Both the position numbers and the translations under genes were made by a program. From Piezodorus guildinii (taxonomy: Eukaryota; Arthropoda; Insecta; Hemiptera; Pentatomidae), in contig CM041292.1 in the NCBI GenBank assembly GCA_023052935.1, positions 27,424,954 to 27,488,953 of the forward strand: 64,000 nucleotides of DNA, in the 5' to 3' direction. Position 1 is the first letter of the stretch. Each line of letters begins with the position of its first letter. Below are positions 41,646-53,216 of this stretch, piece by piece. The notes under the pieces were generated by a model. That model worked only from the letters and a program-made list of their open reading frames with translations, searched no databases and was not told the DNA's origin.

Positions 41646-43490
41646 ATTTAACAATGGGCATAGCTAAGCCAGGTAAGACACTATATTTCCAATCTCTTTA
41701 TTGAATATACGTTGCAATCTCACCTGTAGAATTAATTTAGCAATTTGTAAATGTATGCCCCTATTCAATAATGAAAAACTACATCACTCCCAAGTTTTCC
41801 CAAGGATTTGTTTCATCAATCCTTCTAGTATTTAGATATTACAAAAAAAATTTGCGATTTTTAGCGTTATGGGTGATACATAATTTTTTTCATACACAAC
41901 ACTCCAAATCAAAAAGTTTTACAATCTATAATTTCAAGAATTTCCTAAATGATATAAAATACATCTATTAGCAGGTTTTAGCAACTCCGAGCCATAATTA
42001 GATTTTTTGTATGATTTTCCCGTATTCTGGAACTTCAAACGTAAAATGTAGGGACGTTTTAGATTTTAGCAAATAAACTGACCACTGTGCGCTCGCCAAT
42101 CGTGTCAACAAATTAATTAGTTTTATAATTTTTGGTCCGAAGAGGGGGAAAATTTATTAGACTCCACAATGCGGAATTACAGAGCTTGTAATCTTCTTTT
42201 ATAAATGAAGTTTCTAATGTGCTACGACAGCGTAGTGCAATTTCAGCATGCAGCAGAGTTTCTCTTTCTTTATTTTTTATATACATTCTATCTAATCTGA
42301 AATGCTAGTTTATCATTTAAATTGTATGTATTACATATGTATATTTGATATAATAAATTTAAGCAAAATAAATAAGAAAAATGCCCTACACAAAAACATT
42401 TATAATTGCATCTCACTTCCGGGCAGTACTTCACTATAGTTTATCATTCGAACAATTAGGTTATACATCAAAATAATTTCATGTGTCAAATTTTTTCTGG
42501 TCTTCCCGATGAAGAAATCTATGCGTTTTACTTTACTAATACCGTATAAATCAATTTACGGTTTTGAAATTTTGTCATTAAAAACTAAAAACAACCCTGA
42601 AATTTCAAAAACAATTTGCTTTTCATTATATTGAATATGAGATATCGAAAATAATTTTAACTTTTATGACATTTTTTGAAAATTCTTAAAAAATAAACAA
42701 GTCGTTATATGAAACCCAAAGTTTTCTTAAACTTATCTAATAACGATTGTAAATAAAGTTAAATGCAGGAAATATAGATATATAAAGATAAGAATAATTA
42801 ATGACAAAGACGTTTTTCTGAAATTATTGACAAAACCATTATATTTAAAAAAAAAAGAAAATGAGCTAAAAATATGTCATTCAAACTATTGAAAGTGAAT
42901 TTACTAAGGAGCTGATATATCTTTAATAGAACGACCAGTGCTGACTTTGCACAGACTTGTCCCGAAAAACTTTAAATCGGTCAAACAATGATTTTTTTAT
43001 ACATAAATGACACATTCTGTCCTCTAGTTAAATTATAAAATTTTAAATCCTGGGAAATACTGAAAATATTCTGCAAAAGAAAACCAAAAGATCCTCGGCA
43101 TTGACCTCTGGGAGAAAATGACAGAGGAAAGCTTGAAAAAGATGGAGGGTTTCACCAGAGGCGCTGCCAGTTATGGGCATTTGTAACAGAGAGCTTTCAA
43201 AGCTAGGCCCCAACCACTTTCTTCCCCGGCATATTACACCATCCACCAATGTCTACTCACACCGGATGCTATTTTCTTTTCTTTTATCCACTCTTTTTTT
43301 TTTTTTTCACTCACGCAGGGAAAATACATAGACCTCTTATACCCACGAAATACATTAATACTAACCCTCATGGTATGATTTAACATAATTCGTTATTTAT
43401 ATAATTGATTTGTTAGAGTTTACATTATAAACGTAGTTTGAAAACAATTCTAGCTGACTTACTCAATCTAAAATATTTTTTTGCTACACG
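41646..43490. other. AT-rich intergenic DNA
   Basis: No gene recognised. 43,060-43,250 is somewhat GC-richer with an open minus-strand frame of 68 codons (VNAEDLLVFFCRIFSVF) that I cannot assign. Confidence 0.4.
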
Positions 43491-43499
43491 AAATGCCAA

Positions 43500-44965
43500 A
43501 CCCCCTTGTAAAAAAAATCTGGTGCAGGCAACACACGACTCTTTCACTTAATCGACAGTTGAAATCAATTAAAAAAATATTATATATACTTCAGTTTGAA
43601 AAATATTTTAAGTGATTTCAATACGAGTATCTATTTCGTAGGAAACATATAATTTACGAGGTATGTTTTTTAAGTAAGTACCGTTTTGGAATTAAAAAAA
43701 GACATGCAAGAACGATGCGTGCAATCCAGAACAAAAGACGTGGCAAGTTGAGTAAGGGTATCGTTTTGCTGCATGACAAAGCCCGTCCACATGTGGCTAA
43801 TCAGACCAAAGATCTCATCAAATCATTAAAATGGGAAACTCGTCATCCTCCATACAGCCCTGCTCTGGCGCCCAGCGACTACCATTTGTTCCTGCACTTG
43901 AAGAAACACCTGAGCGGTCGACGTCTTCAAGACGATAATAAAGTCAAAACATTTGTAATACAGTGGATAACAAGTCAGGCGGCAGAATTTTTTGAAGAGG
44001 GTATTCAAAAACTGGTGCCGCGTTATGACAAGTGATCAAAATTCATGGAAATTATTTAGAAAAGTAGATCAAGGTACAAGCTTTCATGTAAAAATAAAAT
44101 TATTGCGATATCTTTGCACGTCTTTTTTTAATTCCAAAACGGTACTTACTTAAAAAACATGCCTCGTAGATTAAATAATAGAACTATATTAAATTGTTAA
44201 TCAGTAATAAGTTAATTCCCTATTCGTCACTTTATATAACCTTTTACAACCTTGTGCATAAGATAATGTTTTTTCTAAAATCTTTAGCTTTTCAATGCTT
44301 TATTATACATCTGTATTACTGTTCATATTCAAAAACGAAAATTGCATTAAAACAATTTTTTTGCATTCTTCTCTTTTATTTGAAATTCGACTTCGTTCAA
44401 CTTATGCATTTACCTGTTTTTTTTTATCAATAATAACACGTTGATATAGTTATTTTTTTAGAATCGACAAAATTAAAGGTACTTCAGGGGAAGAAAATTT
44501 AAAATATCGGCGTTTAAACTCTTCAGACTATTTCAATCAGAATGAAACCTACATGATATTAAAGCCCATTAAATTTTACATCAATATAGCGATTGTGATC
44601 AAAATCGTTAGAGCCGTTTTTGAGAAAATCATAAAAGGTGCATAATGCATAGTATAAAGTAGCTCTTCTGGTTAGCCGATTTTGATGAAAAAGTTGTAAA
44701 AAAAAAAAAAAAGTTGTAACATCTCGGGCGTATAGTTTTCTTAAATATGAAATTTCAGTTAAGTACGACTTTTCGTTTTCGCGCTAGACTTATCACACAT
44801 ACACACACGCAAACAAAGACACACAGACCTTTTTGCTGGATTTGGTCATTTGGCTCAGGGGACCCTACAACGTGTATTTCCTTTGAAAACTGACATTCGA
44901 CAATTTTAGCGATCGCAATACTTTCCCTTACTATATATTTCATTAAGTAAGTAATAGTAAACTCA
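43500..44965 (+). repeat. dispersed repeat B, copy 2, interrupted by a mariner
   Basis: Begins with AATCTGGTGCAGGCAACACA, matching 49,665, and ends near CTTACTATATATTTCATTAA. Flank similarity continues on both sides of the mariner (43,657-44,166), showing the mariner came later. Near 44,794-44,820 lies an ACACACAC run, shared by other copies. Confidence 0.72.
43657..44166 (+). mobile_element. mariner deletion derivative (510 bp) with intact ends
   Basis: Starts CGAGGTATGTTTTTTAAGTA, ends with the complement, and is flanked by TA on each side (43,655-43,656 and 44,167-44,168). The left 51 bases of terminal repeat are joined straight to the C-terminal transposase frame from 43,715 to a TGA at 44,033: IQNKRRGKLSKGIVLLHDKA, HPPYSPALAPSDYHLFLHLK, then VIQWITSQAAEFFEEGIQKL. 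A codon is missing between the two catalytic Asp (33 instead of 34 residues). It lacks the N-terminal DNA-binding half, so it is non-autonomous; the ends could still be recognised by a related transposase. Confidence 0.92.
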
Positions 44966-45855
44966 AAGTATTTTCAATTGCCTTAATAACCACTTGATGG
45001 CACTAAAATGTTTAAATAATATGTGTGTTCAATGCAATTGTTGTTAATACGGTAACATTATAGATACCGCTAACGTGGATTGGATTTTTAAATGAAACAA
45101 TTTAATTCCTGAATATAGATGGATTTGTCTGACTTCAGGAAACTTTTATGTCCAGAAAATAATGCATGATTTTAACTTTTCTTTAAAATATCCCTCTCTA
45201 TGGAAAACTGTCTACGGTTACTAGATATTTCATTTGTATGAGTGTCAACACATATTTATCCTCTTCCAAATGATAATTTTTGTTTACCTCTGCTGCATTT
45301 CGCTTTGTGATATTTGTATAATTTTATTTTACGAAGAGTGCACTGTTCAACAGTGATTCGAAAAATGACGAGAGGGACATTTAAGTCTTGCCTCTCTTGA
45401 TGACCATCGTCTGTTCTGCCAGCTTTGAAAGGAAATAAAATGAAAGATAAAATATCTTTATATCCTAAGACTAAAGTCCTTTAAGAATAAAATTAAAACA
45501 CAAATTTGATGACCAGAGCAGTATGGTGTTAAATTTCATTATCAAAAGGTAGACTAAACTAACAAAATGAAGTTATAAACCATATTCATATATACAAATC
45601 AAGCCTATACCTAAGGTAAATAAACAAAAATAGATTTATAATTAAATAAAATTAAAATCATATAACAATTTGGTAAAAGACAATCTCCAGAACAACTGCT
45701 GGAGAACTTGCTGAGAAACTAAAACTTCAATGACCACCTCAAGGCGATTGAAAACGTAAAAAAGCTTGAAAGTTGGGTTCCACACACACACACATTAAAG
45801 TTGGGACGGCCAAAAAAACAAAAAAACAACAGCGTCATAAAATTTGTGCTACACT
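44966..45855. other. AT-rich intergenic DNA
   Basis: A short (CA)n at 45,781-45,794. Nothing else recognised. Confidence 0.45.
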
Positions 45856-45859
45856 TCTT

Positions 45860-46432
45860 TTTCAAAAACATTTTCTGTCCAGAATTGTTACTTGTGATGA
45901 AAAGTGGATACTTTAAGATAACAGGAGACCTTCTGGGCAGTCCCTCAACAAAGGAGAAGCAGCACACCATTTTCCAATGCCTTCAATTCATCAAAAATAG
46001 ACGATGGTTACAGTTTGGAGGATTTCATCATCTTTGATACACTTCAGCATCTTAAATCCGTGCCAAATCGTATTGTAATCAAATTAATGTAATGTATTAG
46101 AAATCGGCAATAATGAAGACATTTTTGCTAAATCGGAAAGGGTCCATTATGCTCATGATCCATGTATGATATCACAAAAACTGATTAAACTTGGATATGA
46201 AACTCTGTTATATCCGCCCTATTCTCAGGACCTCAGGGCAGCTTAAGCATTATAATTTTTTTTTTTAGAGACCTCAACCACTACATACGTGACAAAAAGT
46301 GGGCATGAGGAAATAGAAAACGCCTTTTTTGGGTTTATTAATTCTAAAGATGGGACATTCTTTAATAATTTAATTGAACAGTTGCCAAAATGTATTGATA
46401 GACTATTTCCACTAAATGAATCAGTTTTTTAG
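45860..46432 (+). pseudogene. mariner transposase remnant, third lineage
   Basis: In broken frames it reads SRIVTCDEKWIL (first catalytic Asp), DNRRPSGQSLNKGEAA, LIKLGYETLLYPPYSQDL, then ENAFFGFINSKDGTFFNN and LPKCIDRLF before a stop at 46,430-46,432. Several stops and indels. Terminal repeats were not found. Confidence 0.8.
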
Positions 46433-46470
46433 TCTTGATAATGAGGACAAAGCCTCGAAACGTTGACTAA
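46429..46470 (+). ncRNA. hammerhead-like ribozyme motif, best-paired locus
   Basis: Stem I TTAGTC (46,429-46,434) pairs perfectly with GACTAA (46,465-46,470). Between them: TTGATAA (consensus CTGANGA, two transitions), stem II GAGG/CCTC (46,443-46,446 and 46,453-46,456), GAAAC (46,457-46,461) and GTT (cleavage after T46,464). The layout is a type I hammerhead with two-base-pair stem III. Two essential core bases are changed, so self-cleavage is unlikely now. Confidence 0.5.
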
Positions 46471-47190
46471 TATTGACAAATTATATAATAATTATAAAAA
46501 TATAGATGATGGAAGAGAATTGTGCTTGTTTTAATATGGATAAACAGTTTTTTCTTTCTTTTTCCATTTTTAAACCAAAATTCTACACTATTTTCCATGC
46601 AGCCCAATTAATAAATCTAAACTACCTGTAAACCGCAGTTTTGGATAGATCGTTCCTAATCCGCTCCTCGTCTGCATGAGATTCCATTCCTTCATATATT
46701 CGTTACTAAGATATTCTTCCAACCTTCAAATCCCGTCTATTCACTCACTTCCTTTCTGTCTGATTCTCAAAGAGCCCTAAATAGACTTGAAAATTTCAAT
46801 AAAAATCAGTAAAAAAGATAGAAACGATAATTTAAATATAATATTTCATTTTGTATTGCATTTGCACATTTACTATATTATTTCATCAACATTCCACCAA
46901 TATTGTAAAGTTCTTTTAATTATAATTTGTATATATGCACATATTTATCCGTTTACTTTTTTTTGTATAGTTTTGTTAATAATTATCAGAACTAGGATTA
47001 TTATAAGCTACCTTTTAGTTTATTACTATAGTTAATTTTTGTTTTTTTTATTTTTATTATCTTTTGTTTATTATATTGTTGTTAAATTAAGACACTAAAG
47101 TTCTTTTTGTATATTTTGTAATATTATTCTTAAGGGACTAGTTCCAAAATAATTAAAGAATTTATTATTATTATTATTATTATACGAATA
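46471..47190. other. T-rich DNA with a LINE-like 3' tail
   Basis: 47,085-47,185 ends in AGGGACTAGTTCCAAAATAA and (TTA)n, the form of a LINE 3' end. 46,620-46,780 may be decayed coding sequence of the same element. Not proven. Confidence 0.35.
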
Positions 47191-47454
47191 ATTGTTAGTA
47201 AAGGCATACTGTTCCTTGGAACAGGATCTATTAAAGATGAGGTCCATGTTCAGCTTCTCATGTTATCACACAACCCATTAAGGGCAGGTATAACGTTTGG
47301 GTGTGTTGCAAGGGTTTCTTTTAACCCCAGATTCTATTAATGGATAAATTCTAAAAAAAATATTATTGTAACTTAGATTAGTTTACATAGTTTTTAGCAA
47401 TATATTTAATTTTGCTTTAAAAAAAAAAAAATTTGTTGTCCTGATCCATAAAAA

Positions 47455-47700
47455 AATTATGTTTATTCCATTAAATATGAAATTTCAGTTTCATAGGATT
47501 TTTCGTTCTCGCCAGTAAGTTACCACACACACACAGACATTTTTGCGGGACTTGGTCATTTGGACTCAGGACACACTAAAACGTGTATTTCCGTCGAAAA
47601 CTGTAATTCGAACATTTTCACGATCTCAATACTTTCTCTTACTATATATTTCATATATAGGTAAGTGAAAGTAAAAAAGTGATACATAGAATAAAATAGG
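47455..47700 (+). repeat. dispersed repeat B, copy 3 (3' part only)
   Basis: Matches 44,740-44,960 and 55,463-55,660: AAATATGAAATTTCAGTTTC, CGGGACTTGGTCATTTGGAC, AAAACGTGTATTTCCGTCGA, terminal GGTAAGTGAAAGTAA. Confidence 0.72.
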
Positions 47701-48049
47701 GACAGTCTAAAATAAAAAACAAATAAACTGATCCAATTTTGATGATTTGACCTGTTTTTTTTTAACTTTAATCTTTATTCACACCTGTAAATAATACTCA
47801 ATGACCTTTTTGAATTTTATATTTCTGCCGATGATTAAATATAATAATGAATAGACGTTACAAAACAACCATAATATTTTTTTTTACTAAATGCACTTTT
47901 GGTTACGATAAACTCATATTCCCACAGTGATGAACTCTTAATTGGTCAAACTGAACGATTTTTAAAGCGACGGGTCGCTAGCAAATTATATAAAAGTAAA
48001 AAACAACAATGATTTTTAAATATTATTTAAGAATTATATAATTCAATTT

Positions 48050-48360
48050 TGTATTTACATGCCTCAGTTTTATATCTTGTATATATGTAAGTGTATTCCT
48101 TATACCTTTTTGGCTTAGTCAATTACTGTTTCTTACTGTGATAATTATCCTTTATAATTTTTTTAAAAAGTATTATTTAATTATTGTATTGTTGTATTTA
48201 AGTATTGTATTGTATCATACTGTGTAATGTTACTGTTTGTTATTGTACTTTTATTGAATTGCTGCAGGTAAACCCCTTTCCCACACACGGGCTTGCCTTA
48301 GTGGGATAGTGACTTCTACTCGCACTATAAAAATGTCTTTAATTTGATTCAAATAAAGAA
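48050..48360 (+). mobile_element. LINE 3' UTR fragment, same family as 26,925-27,729
   Basis: TATATCTTGTATATATGTAA, TTTTGGCTTAGTCAATTACT and CCCTTTCCCACACACGGGCT match the complement of 26,930-27,400, without the hammerhead-bearing insert. Confidence 0.72.
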
Positions 48361-49110
48361 CTTACAGAGAAAAAAAACTTAATAAAATAAAAATAAGCGT
48401 TCTCTGTTTCCAACCTTATTTATCCTTTTAAAACTTATTTACATCTTCTTTGTTTTCATCGACGTTTTGAGTTCTCAAGATTTATATGAAAATTTACTTC
48501 TGATGAAATATTATTATTCTCCTGTTGTGATTTTAGAGTTTGAAAGGATGCTTGACTTCCTGTTTTGATTATTCATAAACCAATAAGACTAGGCGTACGA
48601 GTGCAATAACCTGGCTCAATGGAGTGAGTTAGGTAAGAGACCAGATGATACACAACTTTCATCCCGGACCTTGCTGACTCAGAAACCCGAGCTTTATGTA
48701 AGTGAGTGATAGGATCCTATGGTATATTTTGTCATTTTAACTTGACCTGTTTAACGAACTTCAAGGCACAACTTCAATACCATTCCGGAAATGAACGGTG
48801 CTAATAAATTTAGACAAAGGTATTTCTACAGTACTTGATCAAGAGGATGGACGGACACTGGAATCGATAGAGGGAAAACACTTGTGCCTAGTAGTACAAT
48901 TCAGATGACTTAAATCTTTTGAATACAAGTGCTGTCCTCTGGGATTCCCTAACTACTCATATCCTCCATGGTAATTCCTCGTGCCTGTCCAATTTCACCT
49001 GTCCCTCCTTGGTGATCTAAAACAGGTGCTCCAGAATATTGAGCTCTCAATTCAAATTTCTTAAATAATTAATTTTTTTATTGCCCGAATATAAGTTCTT
49101 TTAACCAATT
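48361..49110. other. intergenic DNA
   Basis: Nothing recognised; 48,580-48,960 is slightly GC-richer. Confidence 0.45.
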
Positions 49111-49111
49111 A

Positions 49112-49332
49112 ATCAAGGGATGACTAATGGTCTCAAGTTCGAACCCCGAAGCAAACAAAAATGCCGGTCCTTCGGAGGTGACGTGAATGGTGGTCCCGAG
49201 TCTATACGATGTCAGTTCCCTGTTAGAAATCTATATCTTAATCACACCTGGATAGACAAAAATTATGACTCCCAGTGTAGCATCGTCCGCTCAGTCCCAG
49301 TAGCATAAAAGTGACGTTAAATGAATAAACAA
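49112..49332 (+). mobile_element. SINE S1 copy, 5' end lost
   Basis: B box AAGTTCGAACCCCG, TCCTTCGGAGGTGACGTGAA, GGTGGTCCCGAG and GTAGCATCGTCCGCTCAG. Confidence 0.85.
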
Positions 49333-49506
49333 ACTACTAATTAATTAATATAATTTATGTTCTTATAAATATGTTTCAGAATATTTGTTTCTATATTATT
49401 CTTTTTGAACCGTTGATTCTGCTCCTACAGTCTTTCGGTTATATATATTTTATTTTTCTAAACATATGTTTATATTATTTAGTTGTGTGTGTGTGTTTTT
49501 TTTAAG

Positions 49507-49625
49507 TTTTGTTTGTTTATTTATTTAACGTCACTTTATACTATCGTTGCTAATCGGACGATGCTACAGTGAGCGTCCTAAATTTTGCCTATCCAGGTTA
49601 AATTAAGAGGATAATCCTAGCAAAT
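49507..49625 (-). mobile_element. SINE S1 3' fragment, inverted
   Basis: Plus strand AATCGGACGATGCTACAGTG and TTTTGCCTATCCAGGTTAAA are the complement of the S1 3' half. Only 175 bases from the previous, oppositely oriented copy. Confidence 0.82.
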
Positions 49626-50363
49626 AAATCTACGTTAATATTAGCCTTATGGTTTCTATTTAAAAAAAATCTGGTGCGGGCAACACTCGACTTTCACTTA
49701 CCCCCGTTTTTAGAATCAATTAAAGAATTTTCAAATACAGTTAGAGATAAAAATGAATGAAACCATTAAAGAATTAATTAAATGGAATTTATATAGAAAC
49801 ATGAGTTTTATTAAACAAACGATTATATTATTATCTAAAATAATCACTTAGTTTTATCGGTTTTTCATCACTCTCTATTAACTTTAAAAATCATGTGTAT
49901 GAGATAATAAGTTTTATAAAATCTCAAGCTTTCCACCGTTATATCATACATGTATATTACTGTGCTTATGTTCAAAAACAAAAAATTGCATTAAAAATAC
50001 ATGTTTTCAGTTTTCTCCTTTAGTTGTTTTTCAAATTCGCTCAACTTGCATATTTAACTCTTATTTATCAATACTAACAGGATGATATGGTTATTTTTAT
50101 AGAATATACAAAATTAAAGGTACTTTAGAAGAATAAAATTTAAAATATCTCCATTTAAGCCCTTTCAGACCATTTTAATCAGAATGAAAACTACATGATA
50201 TTAAAGCCCATTAAATTTTACATCGATATAGCGAGTTTAATCAAAATCGTCGGAACCGTTTTTGAGAAAATCAAAAAAAGGTGCAAAATGTATAGTATAA
50301 GGTGGCTCTTCTGGTAAGCTCATTTTGATGAAAAGGTTTTGTAACGTCTCGGGCGTATATTTA

Positions 50364-50402
<39 letters not shown>

Positions 50403-50525
50403 CTAACATATTTATTGATATTTACAACTGTATAATTATATACAACAAGTAAATGTGATGGATATAGTAATCTAACATGAAATACATGAAGAGATGCCAC
50501 CCATCGGCAGCACTCTGAAAATATT

Positions 50526-53216
50526 TTAAACTAGAAGGTCTCGGGGCCATCTTCTTTTCAGACGCCTCGGAGGATTATCAGGAATCGAAGAGGATGATAG
50601 GATAGAAACTAGTGGATTAGAGTGGAAATGGAGTTTTTCATGGAATGTTTGATATCTGGTTCGGGCTAATTCAGTAACATATGGATATTGAGGTCTTTAT
50701 GGATGAGCTTATTCGTGACAAAGTAAGGAGCGTTAAGGATTTTACGAAGGATTTTGGATTGTAAGGATTGGATACGAGAAGAATTTGATGGTTTGGTAGA
50801 GCCCCATAGCTCTACTCCGTAAGTCCATATCGGTCTTATGATGGTCAATAAATAAGTCTTTTGTAAGTAAGTGGAAGATTGGAGCGTTTGTCCAGTAAGT
50901 GTTGGAGTAGTCGAAAACGTCGGGCAGTTTCTTGTCTTTTCAGTCTTGTATGGGGGTTCCAAGTCAGACGTTTGACAAGGTGGAGTCCGAGGTATCGAAT
51001 CTGTTCAACAGGGGCTAGTGGAATGTCATTAAAGGATACTGTGGGGCAGGAAGTCATTGGTTTACGGCGTAGGGTAAAGGTTATTTGGTGGGATTTGTTA
51101 GAATTAATTTTAATCCTCCATTTCTGACACCATACTTCAAGGTCTCGGATGTGGGATTGAAGAGTGTGGGAGGCAGTAAATGGATCACTATCTACCGATA
51201 ACACACACGTGTCATCAGCATAAGTAGAAAGGAAAGTGTTAGGATGGGTTGGGATATCAGCTGTATAGACTGTATAAAGAACAGGCCCTAGGATGCTGCC
51301 TTGGGGAACACCAGCAGATTGAGAAAAAAGGGAGGAATAGGAGCTGTGGTGATTTATTTGGAAAGATCTATCAGCAAGGTAGGACTGTATAATAAGAAAA
51401 TAAGTAGGAGGGAGAAATAGACGGAGCTTGTAAAGCAATCCCGGGTGCCAGACTCGGTCAAAGGTCTATTTTACGTCGAGAAAGGCTCCCGTGCAGTACA
51501 ATCCGCGCTCCAACGCAGAGGAGACAACATCAACCACACGATGACATTGCTGGATAGTGGAGTGAGATGTACGGAAACCGAATTGATGATCTGGAATAAT
51601 ATGATGGGAATCAAGGATCGGGTAGATTCGTTTCAGAAGGAGTTTTTCCAGAATTTTTCCCATAATACATAAAAGGATATGGGACGGTAGGAAGATGGAT
51701 TTTCAGGTGACTTTTTGGGCTTAGGGATCATTTTTACTATGGATAATTTCCAGGAGGCAGGAAAATAAGTAGTACGTAGTACGGCATTATAGATGTAGGT
51801 GAGGAATAGGATGGCTTTTGAGGGAGATGTTTCAAGATATGGGAAGTGATTTTGTCATGGCCAGGAGCTTTTCGAGCGGGTAATCTATGAATGATATTGG
51901 ATATTTCTGAAGGATGGAAAGCTTTAGGTGGAAGGGTCATTTGGAGGGGAATAGTTAGGTCTTCTTCTGTCCTTTCAAGGTGTTCGGGATTAAGGATATC
52001 TGGATGGGGAGTGTAAGTATTGTAAAGATGTTGTCCGAATATCTGGGCTTTCTCTTCGTCAGATCTTGTCCAGGTTTTGTTTTCAGTCAGGAGTGGATGG
52101 TTAAAGTCTTTGAATTTAAGAAGTTTTTTTGTGGTTGTCCATAACGATTTGTCTGTTGTAGTAAGATTTTCAGTAAAGTTGAGTAAATTTTGAATTTTGT
52201 ATGTCTTTATTTCTGATTTGAGTTTGTTAGTTAGTTTGGTATAGTAAGTTTTGTCAGCTGGGTATCGTGTCTTATGCCACTTCGATCTCGCTTTGCGTTT
52301 TTCTTTTAATAATAATCGAATATGCTGTGGCAGATCAGTACGTTGAGTGTCATTAATCTTGGTGGTCTTTGTGTTTTCAGTTATACTGCAAGTTATGGAG
52401 TCAGTCAGTTTTTTTACAGCTGTATCAATATCATTATTTGTCTTGAGTGGAGTGTTCAAGTCCAATTTGCTTTCCAAGTCCAGTCGAAATACGTCCCAGC
52501 TGACTCGTCCTTTGATCAATGTAGGAGGAAGGGGTTTAGGAACAAAACTGGAATGCAAGGAAAGCAAAACCGGGCTATGGTCTGAGAAAGGTCGTTCAGT
52601 GATCTGATTATTGTTTGGGAGGAGGAAATTTGAGAGGAGATAAATATATCCAGGATGTCAGGTTTTTTTTTTAGAGATGTTGGCCAATATGTGGGATTCA
52701 TGGGTGAGAGGACAGTATAGGTATGGGAAGTCAAGACACTGGAAAGGAGATTACCTCGGGAGTTGGTAGTTCGGCAACCCCACCGTTGGTGTTTAGCATT
52801 ATAGTCTCCTCCAGCGATAAAGCGCGGTCCGAGGGATCGAAACAGGGTTTCAAGTTGGTTAAAGGAAAGGGAAATACCAGGAGGACTGTACAGCTGCGAG
52901 GGTGAGATGGAAAGGACGAGTGGAAATGGTCACTGAGGTTGATTGTATGGCGTCAGTTGGAGTAGATGGAATAAGGGAATGAGGTAAGGACTTATGGATA
53001 AGGATGCATGACCCGGCATGGGAAGTGTTGTCTGGGTGGTCCGATCTATATGTGATGTAGTCACGTATGTAAAAACGTGTTCGTCGTGTAAAGTGAGTTT
53101 CAGTCAAAAGTGCTATGTCAATATGGTTGTCATGGAGAAATATGTCCAATTCGTCACGGTGGTTGAGTAGGACCGTTAGCGTTCCACAATAGGATTGCTA
53201 GGGGCTTTACACTCAT
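50526..53216 (-). pseudogene. ORF2 (endonuclease-reverse transcriptase) of the Jockey LINE
   Basis: Begins MSVKPLAILLWNANG, a typical APE-type endonuclease start, then IDIALLTETHFT and FIAGGDYNAKHQRWGCR. The linker (WDVFRLDLESK) leads to RT motifs: ARKAPGHDKITSHILK, FGFRTSHSTIQQCHRVVD, AGVPQGSILGPVLYTVYTAD, TYADDTCVLS and KIN-SNKSHQITF-like, then the C-terminal YGVELWGSTKPSNSSRIQSL and PPRRLKRRWPRDLLV with TAA at 50,526-50,528. Frameshifts occur near 53,170, 52,890, 52,590, 51,835 and 50,860, and stops near 51,463 and 50,664. All catalytic motifs remain readable, so decay is recent. Confidence 0.92.

Noticed and set aside
45801..46037. 78-codon plus-strand frame starting MGRPKKQKN
   Set aside because: The mariner reading (IVTCDEKW) lies in a different frame, so this is a shadow of the pseudogene.
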